Shown here in pieces: positions 1 to 7,499 of a DNA stretch of 18,133 bases. The notes beneath the pieces were generated by a model. It was not told the origin of the DNA and made no database searches. It saw only the letters and a program-made list of their open reading frames with translations. Source of the stretch: Bacteroidales bacterium (lineage in GTDB: Bacteria; Bacteroidota; Bacteroidia; Bacteroidales; F082). The translations under genes were made by a program, and so were the position numbers. The DNA is taken from positions 1-18,133 of the forward strand of contig JADYZK010000480.1 in the NCBI GenBank assembly GCA_020853175.1. The letters are read 5' to 3'. Numbering within the stretch: position 1 is the stretch's first letter; every line of letters starts with the position of its first letter.

Positions 1-44
1 TCTAAACGGAGCTTTTTAACGTCTTCCGACTCTTCTCTTTTCAT
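1..44 (-). CDS. Start of an unidentified gene, cut by window edge
   Basis: On the minus strand an ATG at 44..42 opens a frame that stays open to the window edge and would encode MKREESEDVKKLRL. The upstream stretch is A/T-rich with no clear GGAGG, which is normal for Bacteroidota. The peptide is strongly charged, as in a cytoplasmic protein, but 14 residues are too few to assign a family. It lies in the same direction as the export operon, separated from it by about 420 non-coding bases, so it is probably a separate transcription unit. It could be a chance frame. Confidence 0.4.
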   Translation of the reverse strand, partial: MKREESEDVKKLRL

Positions 45-93
45 GTTTTTATTTTAAAAGATTTTAATCCTTTAAAATAGAACTTCATGAATT

Positions 94-113
94 ACCGATT
101 TGATAGAATCGGT
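94..113. repeat. Small perfect hairpin
   Basis: ACCGATT (94..100) and AATCGGT (107..113) form a perfect 7-base inverted repeat around a 6-base loop. It lies 50 bases upstream of the partial gene at 1..44. Neither strand has a proper T-run after the stem, so an intrinsic terminator is unlikely. It could be an operator or leader structure for the partial gene. Confidence 0.4.
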
Positions 114-129
114 TTAGTTCAACGGTCAA

Positions 130-240
130 CGGCTTTGCGAGGTAGCGGGTTTTAGCACTAACGCTCAATCGAAGAACCAAATTTCAAATATAGCACAAAA
201 GTTTCAATCGAAGACTTTTGCCCGCTATCTTGCAAAACCG
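130..240. repeat. Imperfect long-range inverted repeat (20-base arms)
   Basis: The left arm, 130..149 (CGGCTTTGCGAGGTAGCGGG), matches the reverse complement of the right arm, 221..240 (CCCGCTATCTTGCAAAACCG), at 17 of 20 positions. All three differences are transitions. The arms are 71 bases apart, and the spacer contains the direct repeat TCAATCGAAGA twice (165..175, 204..214). From memory, similar GC-richer palindromic spacers recur between genes in Bacteroidota, but I cannot name a family. Confidence 0.55.
185..192 (-). promoter_or_regulatory. Possible -7 box toward the left-edge gene
   Basis: The plus-strand CAAATATA reads TATATTTG on the minus strand, a match to the Bacteroidota -7 consensus TAnnTTTG, oriented toward the partial gene at 1..44. 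No TTG lies at the usual spacing upstream, so the match may be chance in AT-rich DNA. A second equivalent box (TACATTTG, 446..439) lies nearer the export operon end. Confidence 0.25.
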
Positions 241-358
241 ATGTTACAGGCTGGCGTTCTGTCATTCGTGTTGTCAAGTCGTTTTCTGTCGTGAGTTTCG
301 CTGTCATTTCTGTGTCGGTTGTGTGTCTGCGGCTTTAAAAAATTTTAGAAGGGAAGGA

Positions 359-375
359 ATTTTAAAAAATAATTT
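359..375. repeat. AT-rich block, left copy of an inverted pair
   Basis: ATTTTAAAAAATAATTT here is the exact reverse complement of 17911..17927 at the other end of the window (17 bases). In both copies a second AT run sharing AAATTTTTTAAA (or its complement) lies on the same side, 10 to 13 bases away. The low complexity makes a chance match possible, but the paired arrangement argues for common descent of the two flanks. Confidence 0.4.
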
Positions 376-466
376 TCTGTTGGGTAAAGCGTAAGTTCTT
401 TTGTAATTTTTGGCCTGTGCGTTTGCTCGTGGGAATTGCAAATGTACTTACTCTTATCTTTAAGGC

Positions 467-931
467 TTACATATAAATTACCTTTACCTCAACCGTTTTG
501 TCTGCATTTAATTCAAAACTTGCTTTGGAAAAATTGGGTCTGTTTCTTAAAGTTATTGACTGATAATTAGAGAAACCAATCCCTTCTTTGGGTTTAATGA
601 AACCTATATCTGTTTTTCCATTTTTGTTTTCATCGTGTAAAATATGTACGGCATATTCTCCCCTAGGTAAATTTTTAAAGGTAAATGTAGAGCGGTTGTC
701 AACGATTTCCGCCTTTCCTTTTTTATAAAAGCTCTTTAAATCTTGATCGGGAAAATTCACTTCAGAATCATAGATAATATATTGAACGACCCCTTTAGAG
801 TTGCGTAGGTTTTCAACGTTTACGGTTAACGAATAGGAATTTTGTAATTCTTTAAATGATGAAAACAAGACAAAGGCAAGCCATAAGGAAGAAAACAATG
901 TACCATATTTTATTAATTTGCTCATAGTCAT
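467..931 (-). CDS. DUF2141 family exported protein
   Basis: This 154-residue protein starts with a hydrophobic segment at about residues 11..25 (signal peptide or membrane anchor). It continues as a beta-rich domain resembling DUF2141: LTVNVENLRNSKGVVQYIIYD near the start, then NLPRGEYAVHILHDENKNG at 88..105. The stretch HDENKNGKTD (99..108) looks like a cation-binding loop and is typical of the family, whose function is unknown. The start could be ATG at 931 or the ATG two codons later. It follows the last permease by 10 bases, so it is the final gene of the export operon. Whether it assists export or is a passenger is not visible. Confidence 0.8.
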   Translation of the reverse strand: MTMSKLIKYGTLFSSLWLAFVLFSSFKELQNSYSLTVNVENLRNSKGVVQYIIYDSEVNFPDQDLKSFYKKGKAEIVDNRSTFTFKNLPRGEYAVHILHDENKNGKTDIGFIKPKEGIGFSNYQSITLRNRPNFSKASFELNADKTVEVKVIYM

Positions 932-941
932 AAATTAATAA

Positions 942-2063
942 TCAACTCACTTTTTTATAGCTCCAAACGGCTAAAACATTCAACACAAACGCATATGCCA
1001 GGGTTTTTATGAGCTGGGGTAATATATCTGTAAAGCCGGCACCTTTCAGCATCACCATTCGCACAACCTCCACAAAATATTTTATAGGATTGAGCTCGGT
1101 AAACCACTGTGCCCACTTGGGCATACTTTCGATGGGGGTAAACAAGCCGCTCATCAAAATAAAAATGACCACAAAAAACCAAGCAATAAACATTGCCTGT
1201 TGTTGGGTATCGGTATAATTGGAAATCAACAAGCCCATTCCTAAAATAACCAACAGATAAAATGAGGTATAGAAATATAGCAACCCGATACTGCCCAGCA
1301 TCGGGGTATTGAAAATGAGTTTTGCCAAAATTAGCCCGATGGTCAGCAAGCCCATTCCAATCACCCAGAACGGAAAGAGTTTACCGATGATAAATTCTCC
1401 TTTTCGGATGGGTGTTACATTGATTTGTTCCAGTGTGCCGATTTCCTTTTCACGAACGATATTCATCCCCGAAAGGAACAGCGTAATCATCGTAACCAAC
1501 AAAACCAAAATACCTGGAACCATAAACGTTTTATAATCCAAGGTCGTGTTGTACCAAAACGAAGGAATAGTTTCTATACGAACAGGTTTACTGTTTCCGT
1601 TGGAAAAAGACAAAAGTTCCAATCTGATTTTTTTATTGAAACCTTGTATGATCTGATTGATATAGCCACTTTCCACGCCCGCAGCTGCTCCGTCTATGGC
1701 ATCGATAGTGATGCTTAAGTCAGTTTTTTTATATCGGACTAAATTCCGCTCAAAATCTTGTGGAATATGCAGCAGCACGCTCACTTCGCCTTTTAGCATC
1801 GCTTCACTCGCTTGTTTATAGTTGACGTAGGACGCTTTTACATCAAAATATTCCGAAGCATTGAATTTTTCTATTAATTCACGCGAAGAAGCACTCCGGT
1901 CTTCATCGATATAAGCAAATAAAATGTTCTTTACCTCATAAGTGGCTGCATTGGATAAAATGAGCAACTGAAGCAGTGGTAAAACAAAGATGATGGGCAA
2001 CATTCCCTTGTTGCGGAATATTTGCTTAAATTCTTTCTGTATGATATATCCGATAACCTTCAT
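942..2063 (-). CDS. ABC-2 type permease, YbhR-like
   Basis: This 373-residue inner-membrane protein has the ABC-2 exporter layout. There is one helix near residues 21..39, a long extracytoplasmic domain (about 40..175), then five helices at roughly 181..200, 228..250, 258..281, 290..308 and 350..367. REKEIGTLEQ (204..213) after the second helix is the conserved coupling segment that contacts the ATPase. The gene order adaptor, ATPases, permease, permease matches E. coli ybhGFSR, where YbhR is the last permease. Its ATG shares one base with the stop of the preceding permease (TAATG), indicating translational coupling and probably a heterodimer. The substrate is unknown; related systems export drugs, cations or other toxic compounds. 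Confidence 0.9.
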   Translation of the reverse strand: MKVIGYIIQKEFKQIFRNKGMLPIIFVLPLLQLLILSNAATYEVKNILFAYIDEDRSASSRELIEKFNASEYFDVKASYVNYKQASEAMLKGEVSVLLHIPQDFERNLVRYKKTDLSITIDAIDGAAAGVESGYINQIIQGFNKKIRLELLSFSNGNSKPVRIETIPSFWYNTTLDYKTFMVPGILVLLVTMITLFLSGMNIVREKEIGTLEQINVTPIRKGEFIIGKLFPFWVIGMGLLTIGLILAKLIFNTPMLGSIGLLYFYTSFYLLVILGMGLLISNYTDTQQQAMFIAWFFVVIFILMSGLFTPIESMPKWAQWFTELNPIKYFVEVVRMVMLKGAGFTDILPQLIKTLAYAFVLNVLAVWSYKKVS

Positions 2064-3175
2064 TATTCCAATCGAATTTTATATTTTTTGATACTTAACG
2101 CAATGAAAAAGACCGTCATTCCGATAAGGATTAGCGTTTCTTTCCACAAATAACCCAAGCCAACGCCTTTCAGCATAATCCCCTTGGCGATCGTGATAAA
2201 CCATTTAGCCGGCACGATATTGCTGATAACTTGTAAGGGGGCCGGCATACTCGAAATCGGGAAGATAAACCCGGACAACAAGATCACCGGCAGCATTAAC
2301 CCCATTAGCGAAATCATCATCGCCGTTTGTTGGGTTTTGACCATCGTGGAAATTAAAATACCCAAAGCCAGTGAAGTAATGATGAACAACACGCTTTCCA
2401 GTCCCAATAAAATCAAATTTCCTGCTATGGGCATTTTGAACACCGTAATTCCTAAAAAGATGATAATCGCAGCGTTGATCATTGAAAGGAAAATATACGG
2501 CACCACTTTGCCCACGATAACCTGAAAGGAACTTAGAGGGGAGACCAATAGAATTTCCATTGTGCCTAATTCCTTCTCACGGGTTATCGAAATGGAAGTC
2601 ATCATGGCAGAAACCAACATCAGGATAATGGTCATTACGCCCGGAACGAACATAAAAACACTTTTTAATTCGGGATTGTAAACCATTCGCACTTCGGGAT
2701 GAATTTGGTAATCCATCTGAACACCTTGGTTTTGTTGCTGCTGGTAGCTCTGTATAATCGAACTGATATAATTGGTAATAGCACTGGCAGTATTGGGGTC
2801 GGTGGCATCGGTCAGGATTTGAATACTGCCTTGTCCTTCTTTTATTAAATGCTCACTGAAATCCTTTTCAAAGTTGATAACGGCTTTAATATCACCTTTT
2901 TTAAATGCTTCTTCAATTTCTTTTTCACTGGTCAAAAAGCGTTTTATCGTGAAGTACTTTGACGCATCAATCTTTTGGGTGATTTCCTGGGTATTCACAT
3001 CTTTGGATTGGTTCAAAACGGCAATGTCCACATTGTTGATTTCATTGGTAATGGCAAATCCGAATAGCAAAATCTGGGCAACGGGCATCCCAAATAAGAT
3101 AAACAACGAGCGTTTATCCCTGAAAATATGGTAAAATTCCTTTCGGACAAATCCCAAAAATCGCTTCATATTCAA
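2063..3175 (-). CDS. ABC-2 type permease, YbhS-like
   Basis: This 370-residue ABC-2 permease has an N-terminal helix at about 23..41, an extracytoplasmic domain, and a five-helix C-terminal half. REKELGTMEILLVSPL after the second helix is the family's coupling motif. The protein is clearly paralogous to the next permease in the operon (similar N-terminus, same motif, same length), so the two likely pair as the membrane core of one exporter. It follows the second ATPase by 9 bases and overlaps the next permease by one base. The ATG at 3175 or the one two codons inside could be used. Confidence 0.9.
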   Translation of the reverse strand: MNMKRFLGFVRKEFYHIFRDKRSLFILFGMPVAQILLFGFAITNEINNVDIAVLNQSKDVNTQEITQKIDASKYFTIKRFLTSEKEIEEAFKKGDIKAVINFEKDFSEHLIKEGQGSIQILTDATDPNTASAITNYISSIIQSYQQQQNQGVQMDYQIHPEVRMVYNPELKSVFMFVPGVMTIILMLVSAMMTSISITREKELGTMEILLVSPLSSFQVIVGKVVPYIFLSMINAAIIIFLGITVFKMPIAGNLILLGLESVLFIITSLALGILISTMVKTQQTAMMISLMGLMLPVILLSGFIFPISSMPAPLQVISNIVPAKWFITIAKGIMLKGVGLGYLWKETLILIGMTVFFIALSIKKYKIRLE

Positions 3176-3184
3176 CTACTTTAT

Positions 3185-3919
3185 TTATTCAATATTTCTT
3201 GCTAAACGTAAAAACACATCGTTCATTGAACTCACTTCAAACTGTTCTTTCAATTTTTTTGGCGTGTCTAAGGCTTCGATCTTTCCGGCTACCATAATGG
3301 AAACCCGATGGCAATATTCCGCTTCGTCCATATAATGTGTGGTGACAAAAATGGTAGTGTCTTCATCGGCTGCTTTATAAATCATTTCCCAAAATTGCCT
3401 GCGTGTAATCGGGTCAACGCCTCCGGTGGGTTCATCCAGAAAAACGATTTGCGGATCGTGCAACATTGCTACCGAAAAGGCAAGTTTCTGTTTCCAACCC
3501 AGCGGCAATGAGCCAACCAATTGATGGGCAATTTCGCCCAATCCGAGTGTTTCAATCAGCTTGGTGCGTTTCTCCCGTATTTGTTTTCGGGAAAGCCCAT
3601 AAATTCCACCATAAAAAGTAATGTTTTCAGCCACGGTCAAGTCATCGTACAAGGCGAATTTCTGGCTCATATAGCCAATATTCTTTTTGATGGCATCCTG
3701 TTGGGTATGCACATCAAATCCTGCTACCATTGCTTCGCCACCTGTTGGGTTGGAGATGCCGATTAGCATTTTCATTGCCGTTGTTTTTCCTGCACCATTA
3801 GCACCCAAAAAACCAAATATCTCTCCCTTTTTCACTTCGAAAGTAATGGCATCCACAGCGGTAAAACCGCCAAACCGCTTAGTTAATCCTTTGGATATGA
3901 TTACGTTTTCTTCTTTCAT
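3185..3919 (-). CDS. ABC transporter ATPase, matches C-terminal half of YbhF
   Basis: This 244-residue nucleotide-binding subunit has Walker A GANGAGKTT (39..47), a Q-loop at SQKFALYDDLT (85..95), Walker B VFLDEP (159..164) and an H-loop histidine in TTHYMDEAEYC (H195). The signature is LPLGWKQ (138..144) instead of LSGGQ. The same LPLG-type signature and TTHxMDEAEYC occur in the second half of E. coli YbhF, which I recall as a tandem ATPase. The gene overlaps the preceding ATPase gene by four bases (ATGA), so the two are translated together and probably form a heterodimer energising the two permeases. The catalytic residues look intact. Confidence 0.93.
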   Translation of the reverse strand: MKEENVIISKGLTKRFGGFTAVDAITFEVKKGEIFGFLGANGAGKTTAMKMLIGISNPTGGEAMVAGFDVHTQQDAIKKNIGYMSQKFALYDDLTVAENITFYGGIYGLSRKQIREKRTKLIETLGLGEIAHQLVGSLPLGWKQKLAFSVAMLHDPQIVFLDEPTGGVDPITRRQFWEMIYKAADEDTTIFVTTHYMDEAEYCHRVSIMVAGKIEALDTPKKLKEQFEVSSMNDVFLRLARNIE

Positions 3920-4821
3920 TTTCTTGATAATTCCATAAAGACATCTTCAATGTCGGGTTCTGTTAAGCTGATGCTCACGTCTTGCAGGTTTTTGTTTTCC
4001 AAATATATTTTAAGTTCATTGCTGTCAAAACCTTCCCGTTTATCGGTATAATGCACAAATTCGCCAAATGGAAAAACACTGTGGGCGTGTTCAAAATCCT
4101 TTAATGCCGTCAACAATCCATACATATTGGATGCATAGATATCGTAAATCTTTTTCGGTAATTTTTTCACGATAGCTTCCGGACTGTCAATTTCCAGTAT
4201 TTTGCCTTCCTGAATTAATGCAATACGGTCGCAAAGTGCGGCTTCGTCCATATACGGTGTGGAGACCAGAATGGTAATGTCTTTTTGTTGCAGGCGTTTC
4301 AGCATTTCCCAAAATTCTTTTCGCGAAACCGGATCCACACCCGTAGTGGGTTCGTCTAAAAAAAGCACTTTGGGCTTGTGGATAAGGGCACAGGAAAGTG
4401 CCAGTTTCTGTTTCATCCCTCCCGATAATTTACCTGCCCTGCGATTTTTAAACGGTTCTATCTGCTCGTAAACATCCTTTATCAAATCGTAGTTTTCCTC
4501 AATGCTTGTTCCGAAAATGGTGGCAAAAAAGTTCAGGTTTTCTTCAATGGTCAGATCCTGATACAGCGAAAACCTGCCGGGCATATAACCCACCGAGTGC
4601 CGGATGTTCTTATAGTCCTGTACTACGTCATAACCTGCCACTTTTGCTTGTCCTTTATCAGCTACTAACAAGGTGGTCAGAATTCTAAAAAGCGTTGTTT
4701 TTCCCGCTCCGTCCGGACCGATTAAGCCATAGAGTTCGCCGGGTTTCACTTCAAAGGAAATGTCCTTGACAGCCGCTACGTTTTTATAAGATTTACTGAT
4801 ATTTTCTACTAAAATTCCCAT
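3916..4821 (-). CDS. ABC transporter ATPase, matches N-terminal half of YbhF
   Basis: This 301-residue ABC ATPase has Walker A GPDGAGKTT (35..43), a canonical signature LSGGMKQ (132..138) and Walker B LFLDEP (153..158). The usual switch histidine of the H-loop is replaced by proline in STPYMDEAALC (P189). E. coli YbhF shows a similar loss in its first half (STSYLDEA, from memory), and the GPDGAGKTT variant is shared. So this gene and the next are best read as a YbhF split in two. About 80 extra C-terminal residues follow the ATPase core. It starts 3 bases after the adaptor gene. In a heterodimer this subunit would contribute the degenerate catalytic site. Confidence 0.93.
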   Translation of the reverse strand: MGILVENISKSYKNVAAVKDISFEVKPGELYGLIGPDGAGKTTLFRILTTLLVADKGQAKVAGYDVVQDYKNIRHSVGYMPGRFSLYQDLTIEENLNFFATIFGTSIEENYDLIKDVYEQIEPFKNRRAGKLSGGMKQKLALSCALIHKPKVLFLDEPTTGVDPVSRKEFWEMLKRLQQKDITILVSTPYMDEAALCDRIALIQEGKILEIDSPEAIVKKLPKKIYDIYASNMYGLLTALKDFEHAHSVFPFGEFVHYTDKREGFDSNELKIYLENKNLQDVSISLTEPDIEDVFMELSRK

Positions 4822-4824
4822 TCG

Positions 4825-5709
4825 TTATTGTGTTAGCCACATTTCTGCCGGCATTCCAATTTTTAAACTGCCATCATTCTTTACGGCAATCTTTACAGCA
4901 TAGACCAAATTCACCCGTTCTTCTTTGGTTTGGATGATTTTAGGTGTAAATTCCGCTTCCGAGGCAATCCAGCTTACTGTTCCGGGATAGGTTTTCATTC
5001 CGTCTTTCGCATCTATTTTTATTTGGACTTCCTTGCCGATGCTTAGTTCCGGAATTTGCGTTTGCGATACATACACCCGAAGTTCCATCAGGCTTAAATC
5101 AGCAATTTTGTACAAGGGTTTCCCGAAAGCCACAATCTCTCCCGATTCGGCATATTTGGTCAAAACCGTGCCTTTTATGGGATTCGTGATTTTGCTTTTG
5201 GTAAGCTGTTCATTCAGCGATACGATTTTTGCATCCATCGCTTTGACTTCATTCACAATCGGGGCATTCTGGCTTTCGGCACTGCTGATTTGGCGATTTA
5301 ACACCCGGACACGACTGTCTGCCTGATCCACTTGTTGTTGTGTTGCCGCATTTTCGGCAAATAAATTGTGTATTCGATTTTGTTCGATTTTCGCATTTTT
5401 CAGTTCCTCCTGCAATACATCCATTTGCGACCAAATCACTCCCGATCTGGATTTGATGGTCGCTTGCGAAGCCAATAATTCCATTTTGGTCAAATGTAAT
5501 TGCAAGGTATCGACCAGGCCTACCTGCTCGGCTTCGTTGAGTTCCTGACCCTCTTCAACGTTCAGAAAATTCAGTTTGCCGTTGGCTTCTGCCGAAACCG
5601 TTATTTGCGTGGCTTCAAAATTCCCGTAGCCGTCTGCTTTTTCTTCCTGCGAACAGGAGTATAAAGATCCTATCAACAGAAGTCCGATTATGAATTGATA
5701 TTGTTTCAT
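4825..5709 (-). CDS. HlyD/YbhG-type membrane-fusion lipoprotein
   Basis: This 294-residue periplasmic adaptor has a lipoprotein signal ending in LYSC (Cys19), so it is probably anchored by lipid rather than by a transmembrane helix. A short lipoyl-like strand region (about 30..70) is followed by an alpha-helical hairpin (about 75..165, including AENAATQQQVDQADSRVRVL). A second lipoyl half follows (KITNPIKGTVLTKYAESGEIV), then a beta-barrel domain. This is the HlyD/YbhG pattern. It lies between the outer-membrane channel gene (21-base gap) and the ATPases (3-base gap), as expected for the subunit that bridges inner and outer membranes. The substrate cannot be inferred. Confidence 0.92.
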   Translation of the reverse strand: MKQYQFIIGLLLIGSLYSCSQEEKADGYGNFEATQITVSAEANGKLNFLNVEEGQELNEAEQVGLVDTLQLHLTKMELLASQATIKSRSGVIWSQMDVLQEELKNAKIEQNRIHNLFAENAATQQQVDQADSRVRVLNRQISSAESQNAPIVNEVKAMDAKIVSLNEQLTKSKITNPIKGTVLTKYAESGEIVAFGKPLYKIADLSLMELRVYVSQTQIPELSIGKEVQIKIDAKDGMKTYPGTVSWIASEAEFTPKIIQTKEERVNLVYAVKIAVKNDGSLKIGMPAEMWLTQ

Positions 5710-5730
5710 TTTTTTAATTGTTTGCGTTAA

Positions 5731-6987
5731 TTATTTCCCGACGATTACGTTATAGTTTGCTTTGGACAGGCTCAACTGAATTTCGTGCAATTGTTTGTCT
5801 ATCTTGGCTTCAAAGAGGTTGTTGAGTTCGATGATGTATTCCGATGAGCGAATGGTTCCGTTCTTTAGTTGTGACGTTACTGAGGTTAACACTTCCTCAC
5901 GGAGGTTGATGATTTCATCGTCTTTTTGTAACAGACCTTCGTACTTTATAATGTCATTATAAGCCGCCTGCTCATTGATAACGGTTTGAAGCAGGAAATT
6001 TTCCCGCTCGGTGGAAACGATCTCTTTGTTATAGCGAATGATGTTTTTTTTCTGTTTGTTTTGTCCCCAGTCAAAGATGTTCCAATTAAGCCTGATGCCG
6101 ACGATGTAGAAATCCTGAAACGAATTGTCCAGCATATTCAGCCCGGGATTTCCGTAGCCAGCCTGTGCAAAACCGGAAACGATTGGGAAGACCTCCTTGG
6201 CGATGGCAGCTTCGGAAACGGTCAATTGATTTTCTTGCAAGGCGAACAATTTCAATTCCGGGCGGAGGTTTTCTTCGTTTTTATAAACGGTCAGGTTAGG
6301 ATTTTCCAGCACTAAATCTTTGGCTACATCCAGATGGAGCAATTGTGAAAGCTGTTCCAATGCCTTTTTTCGGTCGGCATCCACTTGGGTTTGCTCTTGA
6401 GACAGCTTGAGCAACTCGGCTTCCAATATTTTCTCGGATGACGTTAACGCCGCACCATATTTCACGGCAGCTTTGACTTCGTTCAAGCGTTCCTGAAGTT
6501 GTTGCTTTTTCAGCTCCAATAATTTAGCCTGCTCTTGTTTGAGCAACACATTGAAATAATACTGGTTTACCTGATATTTCAATCCATACAATCCCACCTC
6601 AACCTGCTGTTGCAGGGTTTGTAATTCAGCTTCTTTTAGTTTCGTTTGTGCTTGGATAGCACCGCCTTTATAGATAAGTTGGGATACGTCAACCGTAGCT
6701 CTGTACTGGTCTTTATTGGGCGGTACAATGGACATGTTGGGGAGCGAACCGGGAAAATGAACCACATCAGACTGGTAGGTGGCCTGTGCGTTTACGTCCA
6801 ATTTTGGGAGCTTTCCCTTCTCCAAAATACTGATTTCAGCGTCCGATTTTTCTTTTAGCCAATCTGCTTGATTTCGGAGTGGATTGTTCTTCAAAGCGTA
6901 ATTATAACTTTCTTCCAAACTCAATTGCTGTTGGGCAAAAAGAACGGCAGGGAGGAACAAAACGTTTAATGCTATTATTCTTTTCAT
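5731..6987 (-). CDS. TolC-family outer-membrane efflux channel
   Basis: A 418-residue outer-membrane factor. I place the start at the ATG at 6987, which gives a clean signal peptide (MKRIIALNVLFLPAVLFAQQQ). An in-frame GTG at 7011 would add eight residues ahead of the signal and is less likely. The mature part starts with LSLEESYNYALKNNP and has long coiled-coil segments (about 135..200 and 310..390) typical of TolC/OEP proteins, in the usual two-repeat layout. It is the first structural gene of the export operon and supplies the channel missing from E. coli ybhGFSR. A putative TetR operator lies at 7022..7037, 35 bases upstream of this start. Confidence 0.92.
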   Translation of the reverse strand: MKRIIALNVLFLPAVLFAQQQLSLEESYNYALKNNPLRNQADWLKEKSDAEISILEKGKLPKLDVNAQATYQSDVVHFPGSLPNMSIVPPNKDQYRATVDVSQLIYKGGAIQAQTKLKEAELQTLQQQVEVGLYGLKYQVNQYYFNVLLKQEQAKLLELKKQQLQERLNEVKAAVKYGAALTSSEKILEAELLKLSQEQTQVDADRKKALEQLSQLLHLDVAKDLVLENPNLTVYKNEENLRPELKLFALQENQLTVSEAAIAKEVFPIVSGFAQAGYGNPGLNMLDNSFQDFYIVGIRLNWNIFDWGQNKQKKNIIRYNKEIVSTERENFLLQTVINEQAAYNDIIKYEGLLQKDDEIINLREEVLTSVTSQLKNGTIRSSEYIIELNNLFEAKIDKQLHEIQLSLSKANYNVIVGK

Positions 6988-7021
6988 TTGCAGTTTTTTA
7001 AATGGGCTCACTGAATAGTTT

Positions 7022-7037
7022 GCGAGTATTCACTAAC
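7022..7037 (-). promoter_or_regulatory. Putative TetR operator before the export operon
   Basis: On the minus strand this reads GTTAGTGAATACTCGC, fitting the motif GTTAGT-N4-ACTC(A/G)C that also occurs before the cupin gene and the TetR gene. Relative to its downstream gene it is flipped compared with the other two copies. The core AGT-N4-ACT is symmetric, as expected for a TetR dimer site. No good TAnnTTTG box is visible around it, so the position of the promoter is uncertain. Transcripts from the cupin promoter may also read into this operon. Confidence 0.6.
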
Positions 7038-7079
7038 ATCATTGGGTAAATTTTTTTTGTTTTATTGAACTTGACTGAA

Positions 7080-7406
7080 TTATTCTTGTTTGATCATCGT
7101 CAATAGCATTTTAAAGCGTTCGATGGCTTTCAGTGAATGCGGAATGTTTGCAGGCATAATAATAGACTGTCCTTTGCTCAAATAAAAGGATTTTCCATTG
7201 ATGGTTATTTCTGCTTCACCGTCCAAAATTTGAACAATGGCATCAAAAGCGGTTTTATGCTCCGAAAGTCCTTGCTCTTTATCAAACGAGAAAAGCGTTA
7301 GATTTCCTGCTTTGCTTTTTGTAACCTGTTTGCTGATCACGCCACCGTCCGTGTATTCAATCGCCTCTTCTAAAGAGAATATAGTTTCTTTTTCAAATGC
7401 TGCCAT
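7080..7406 (-). CDS. Small single-domain cupin protein
   Basis: This 108-residue cytoplasmic protein without a signal peptide is essentially one cupin beta-barrel. Motif 1 is GLSEHKTAFDAIVQILDG (46..63), where only one of the two usual histidines (H50) is present and D55 takes the place of the usual acidic ligand. Motif 2 is GQSIIMPANIPH (79..90) with H90. A metal could still bind through H50 and H90, but catalysis is doubtful; a sensor or small-molecule binding role is equally possible. It sits 68 bases before the TolC-like gene on the same strand and has the same operator motif in its promoter, so it belongs to the export regulon. Confidence 0.85.
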   Translation of the reverse strand: MAAFEKETIFSLEEAIEYTDGGVISKQVTKSKAGNLTLFSFDKEQGLSEHKTAFDAIVQILDGEAEITINGKSFYLSKGQSIIMPANIPHSLKAIERFKMLLTMIKQE

Positions 7407-7433
7407 ACTATTTTACGTTTTTAAAATCTGTTA

Positions 7434-7449
7434 GTTAGTATTCACTCAC
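7434..7449 (-). promoter_or_regulatory. Putative TetR operator in the cupin promoter
   Basis: The plus strand reads GTTAGTATTCACTCAC, a copy of GTTAGT-N4-ACTC(A/G)C. The surrounding 24 bases (7430..7453) match those before the TetR gene (17738..17761) at 22 positions, well beyond the minimal motif. It lies 28 bases upstream of the cupin ATG and touches the -7 box at 7449..7456, so a bound repressor would cover the transcription start. Confidence 0.7.
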
Positions 7450-7478
7450 AAAGGTAATACTATTTTTTAATTGAGCAC
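7449..7478 (-). promoter_or_regulatory. Cupin/export operon promoter
   Basis: The minus strand has TACCTTTG (7456..7449), a full match to the Bacteroidota -7 consensus TAnnTTTG. At 19 bases' spacing a GTG (7478..7476) stands in for the usual TTG -33 element. The predicted transcription start falls within the operator immediately downstream. Confidence 0.6.
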
Positions 7479-7499
7479 TATTATTCTTAAAAAAATGCC

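Larger units (their letters stand above)
45..466. other. Non-coding flank with inverted and direct repeats
   Basis: No credible gene lies in these 422 bases. The stretch holds a 7-base hairpin (94..113), a 20-base imperfect inverted repeat (130..149 with 221..240), and an 11-base direct repeat TCAATCGAAGA (165..175 and 204..214). It also has a G/T-rich segment (241..330), an AT-rich block (331..376) with an inverted partner at the right end of the window, and two possible minus-strand -7 boxes. The composition differs from the coding DNA and resembles a spacer in a mobile element, but no transposase or integrase is visible. Confidence 0.6.

Noticed and set aside
94..113. Hairpin as an intrinsic terminator of the export operon
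   Set aside because: The stem is only 7 bases, has no T-run on the minus strand, and lies over 350 bases beyond the last gene.
221..256. Right arm plus GTTACAGGC read as an integron attC site
   Set aside because: There is a superficial resemblance at one end only; no matching core site on the other side, no cassette structure and no integron integrase.
5731..7011. GTG start at 7011 for the TolC-like gene
   Set aside because: It would place eight polar residues before a perfect signal peptide; the ATG at 6987 fits better.
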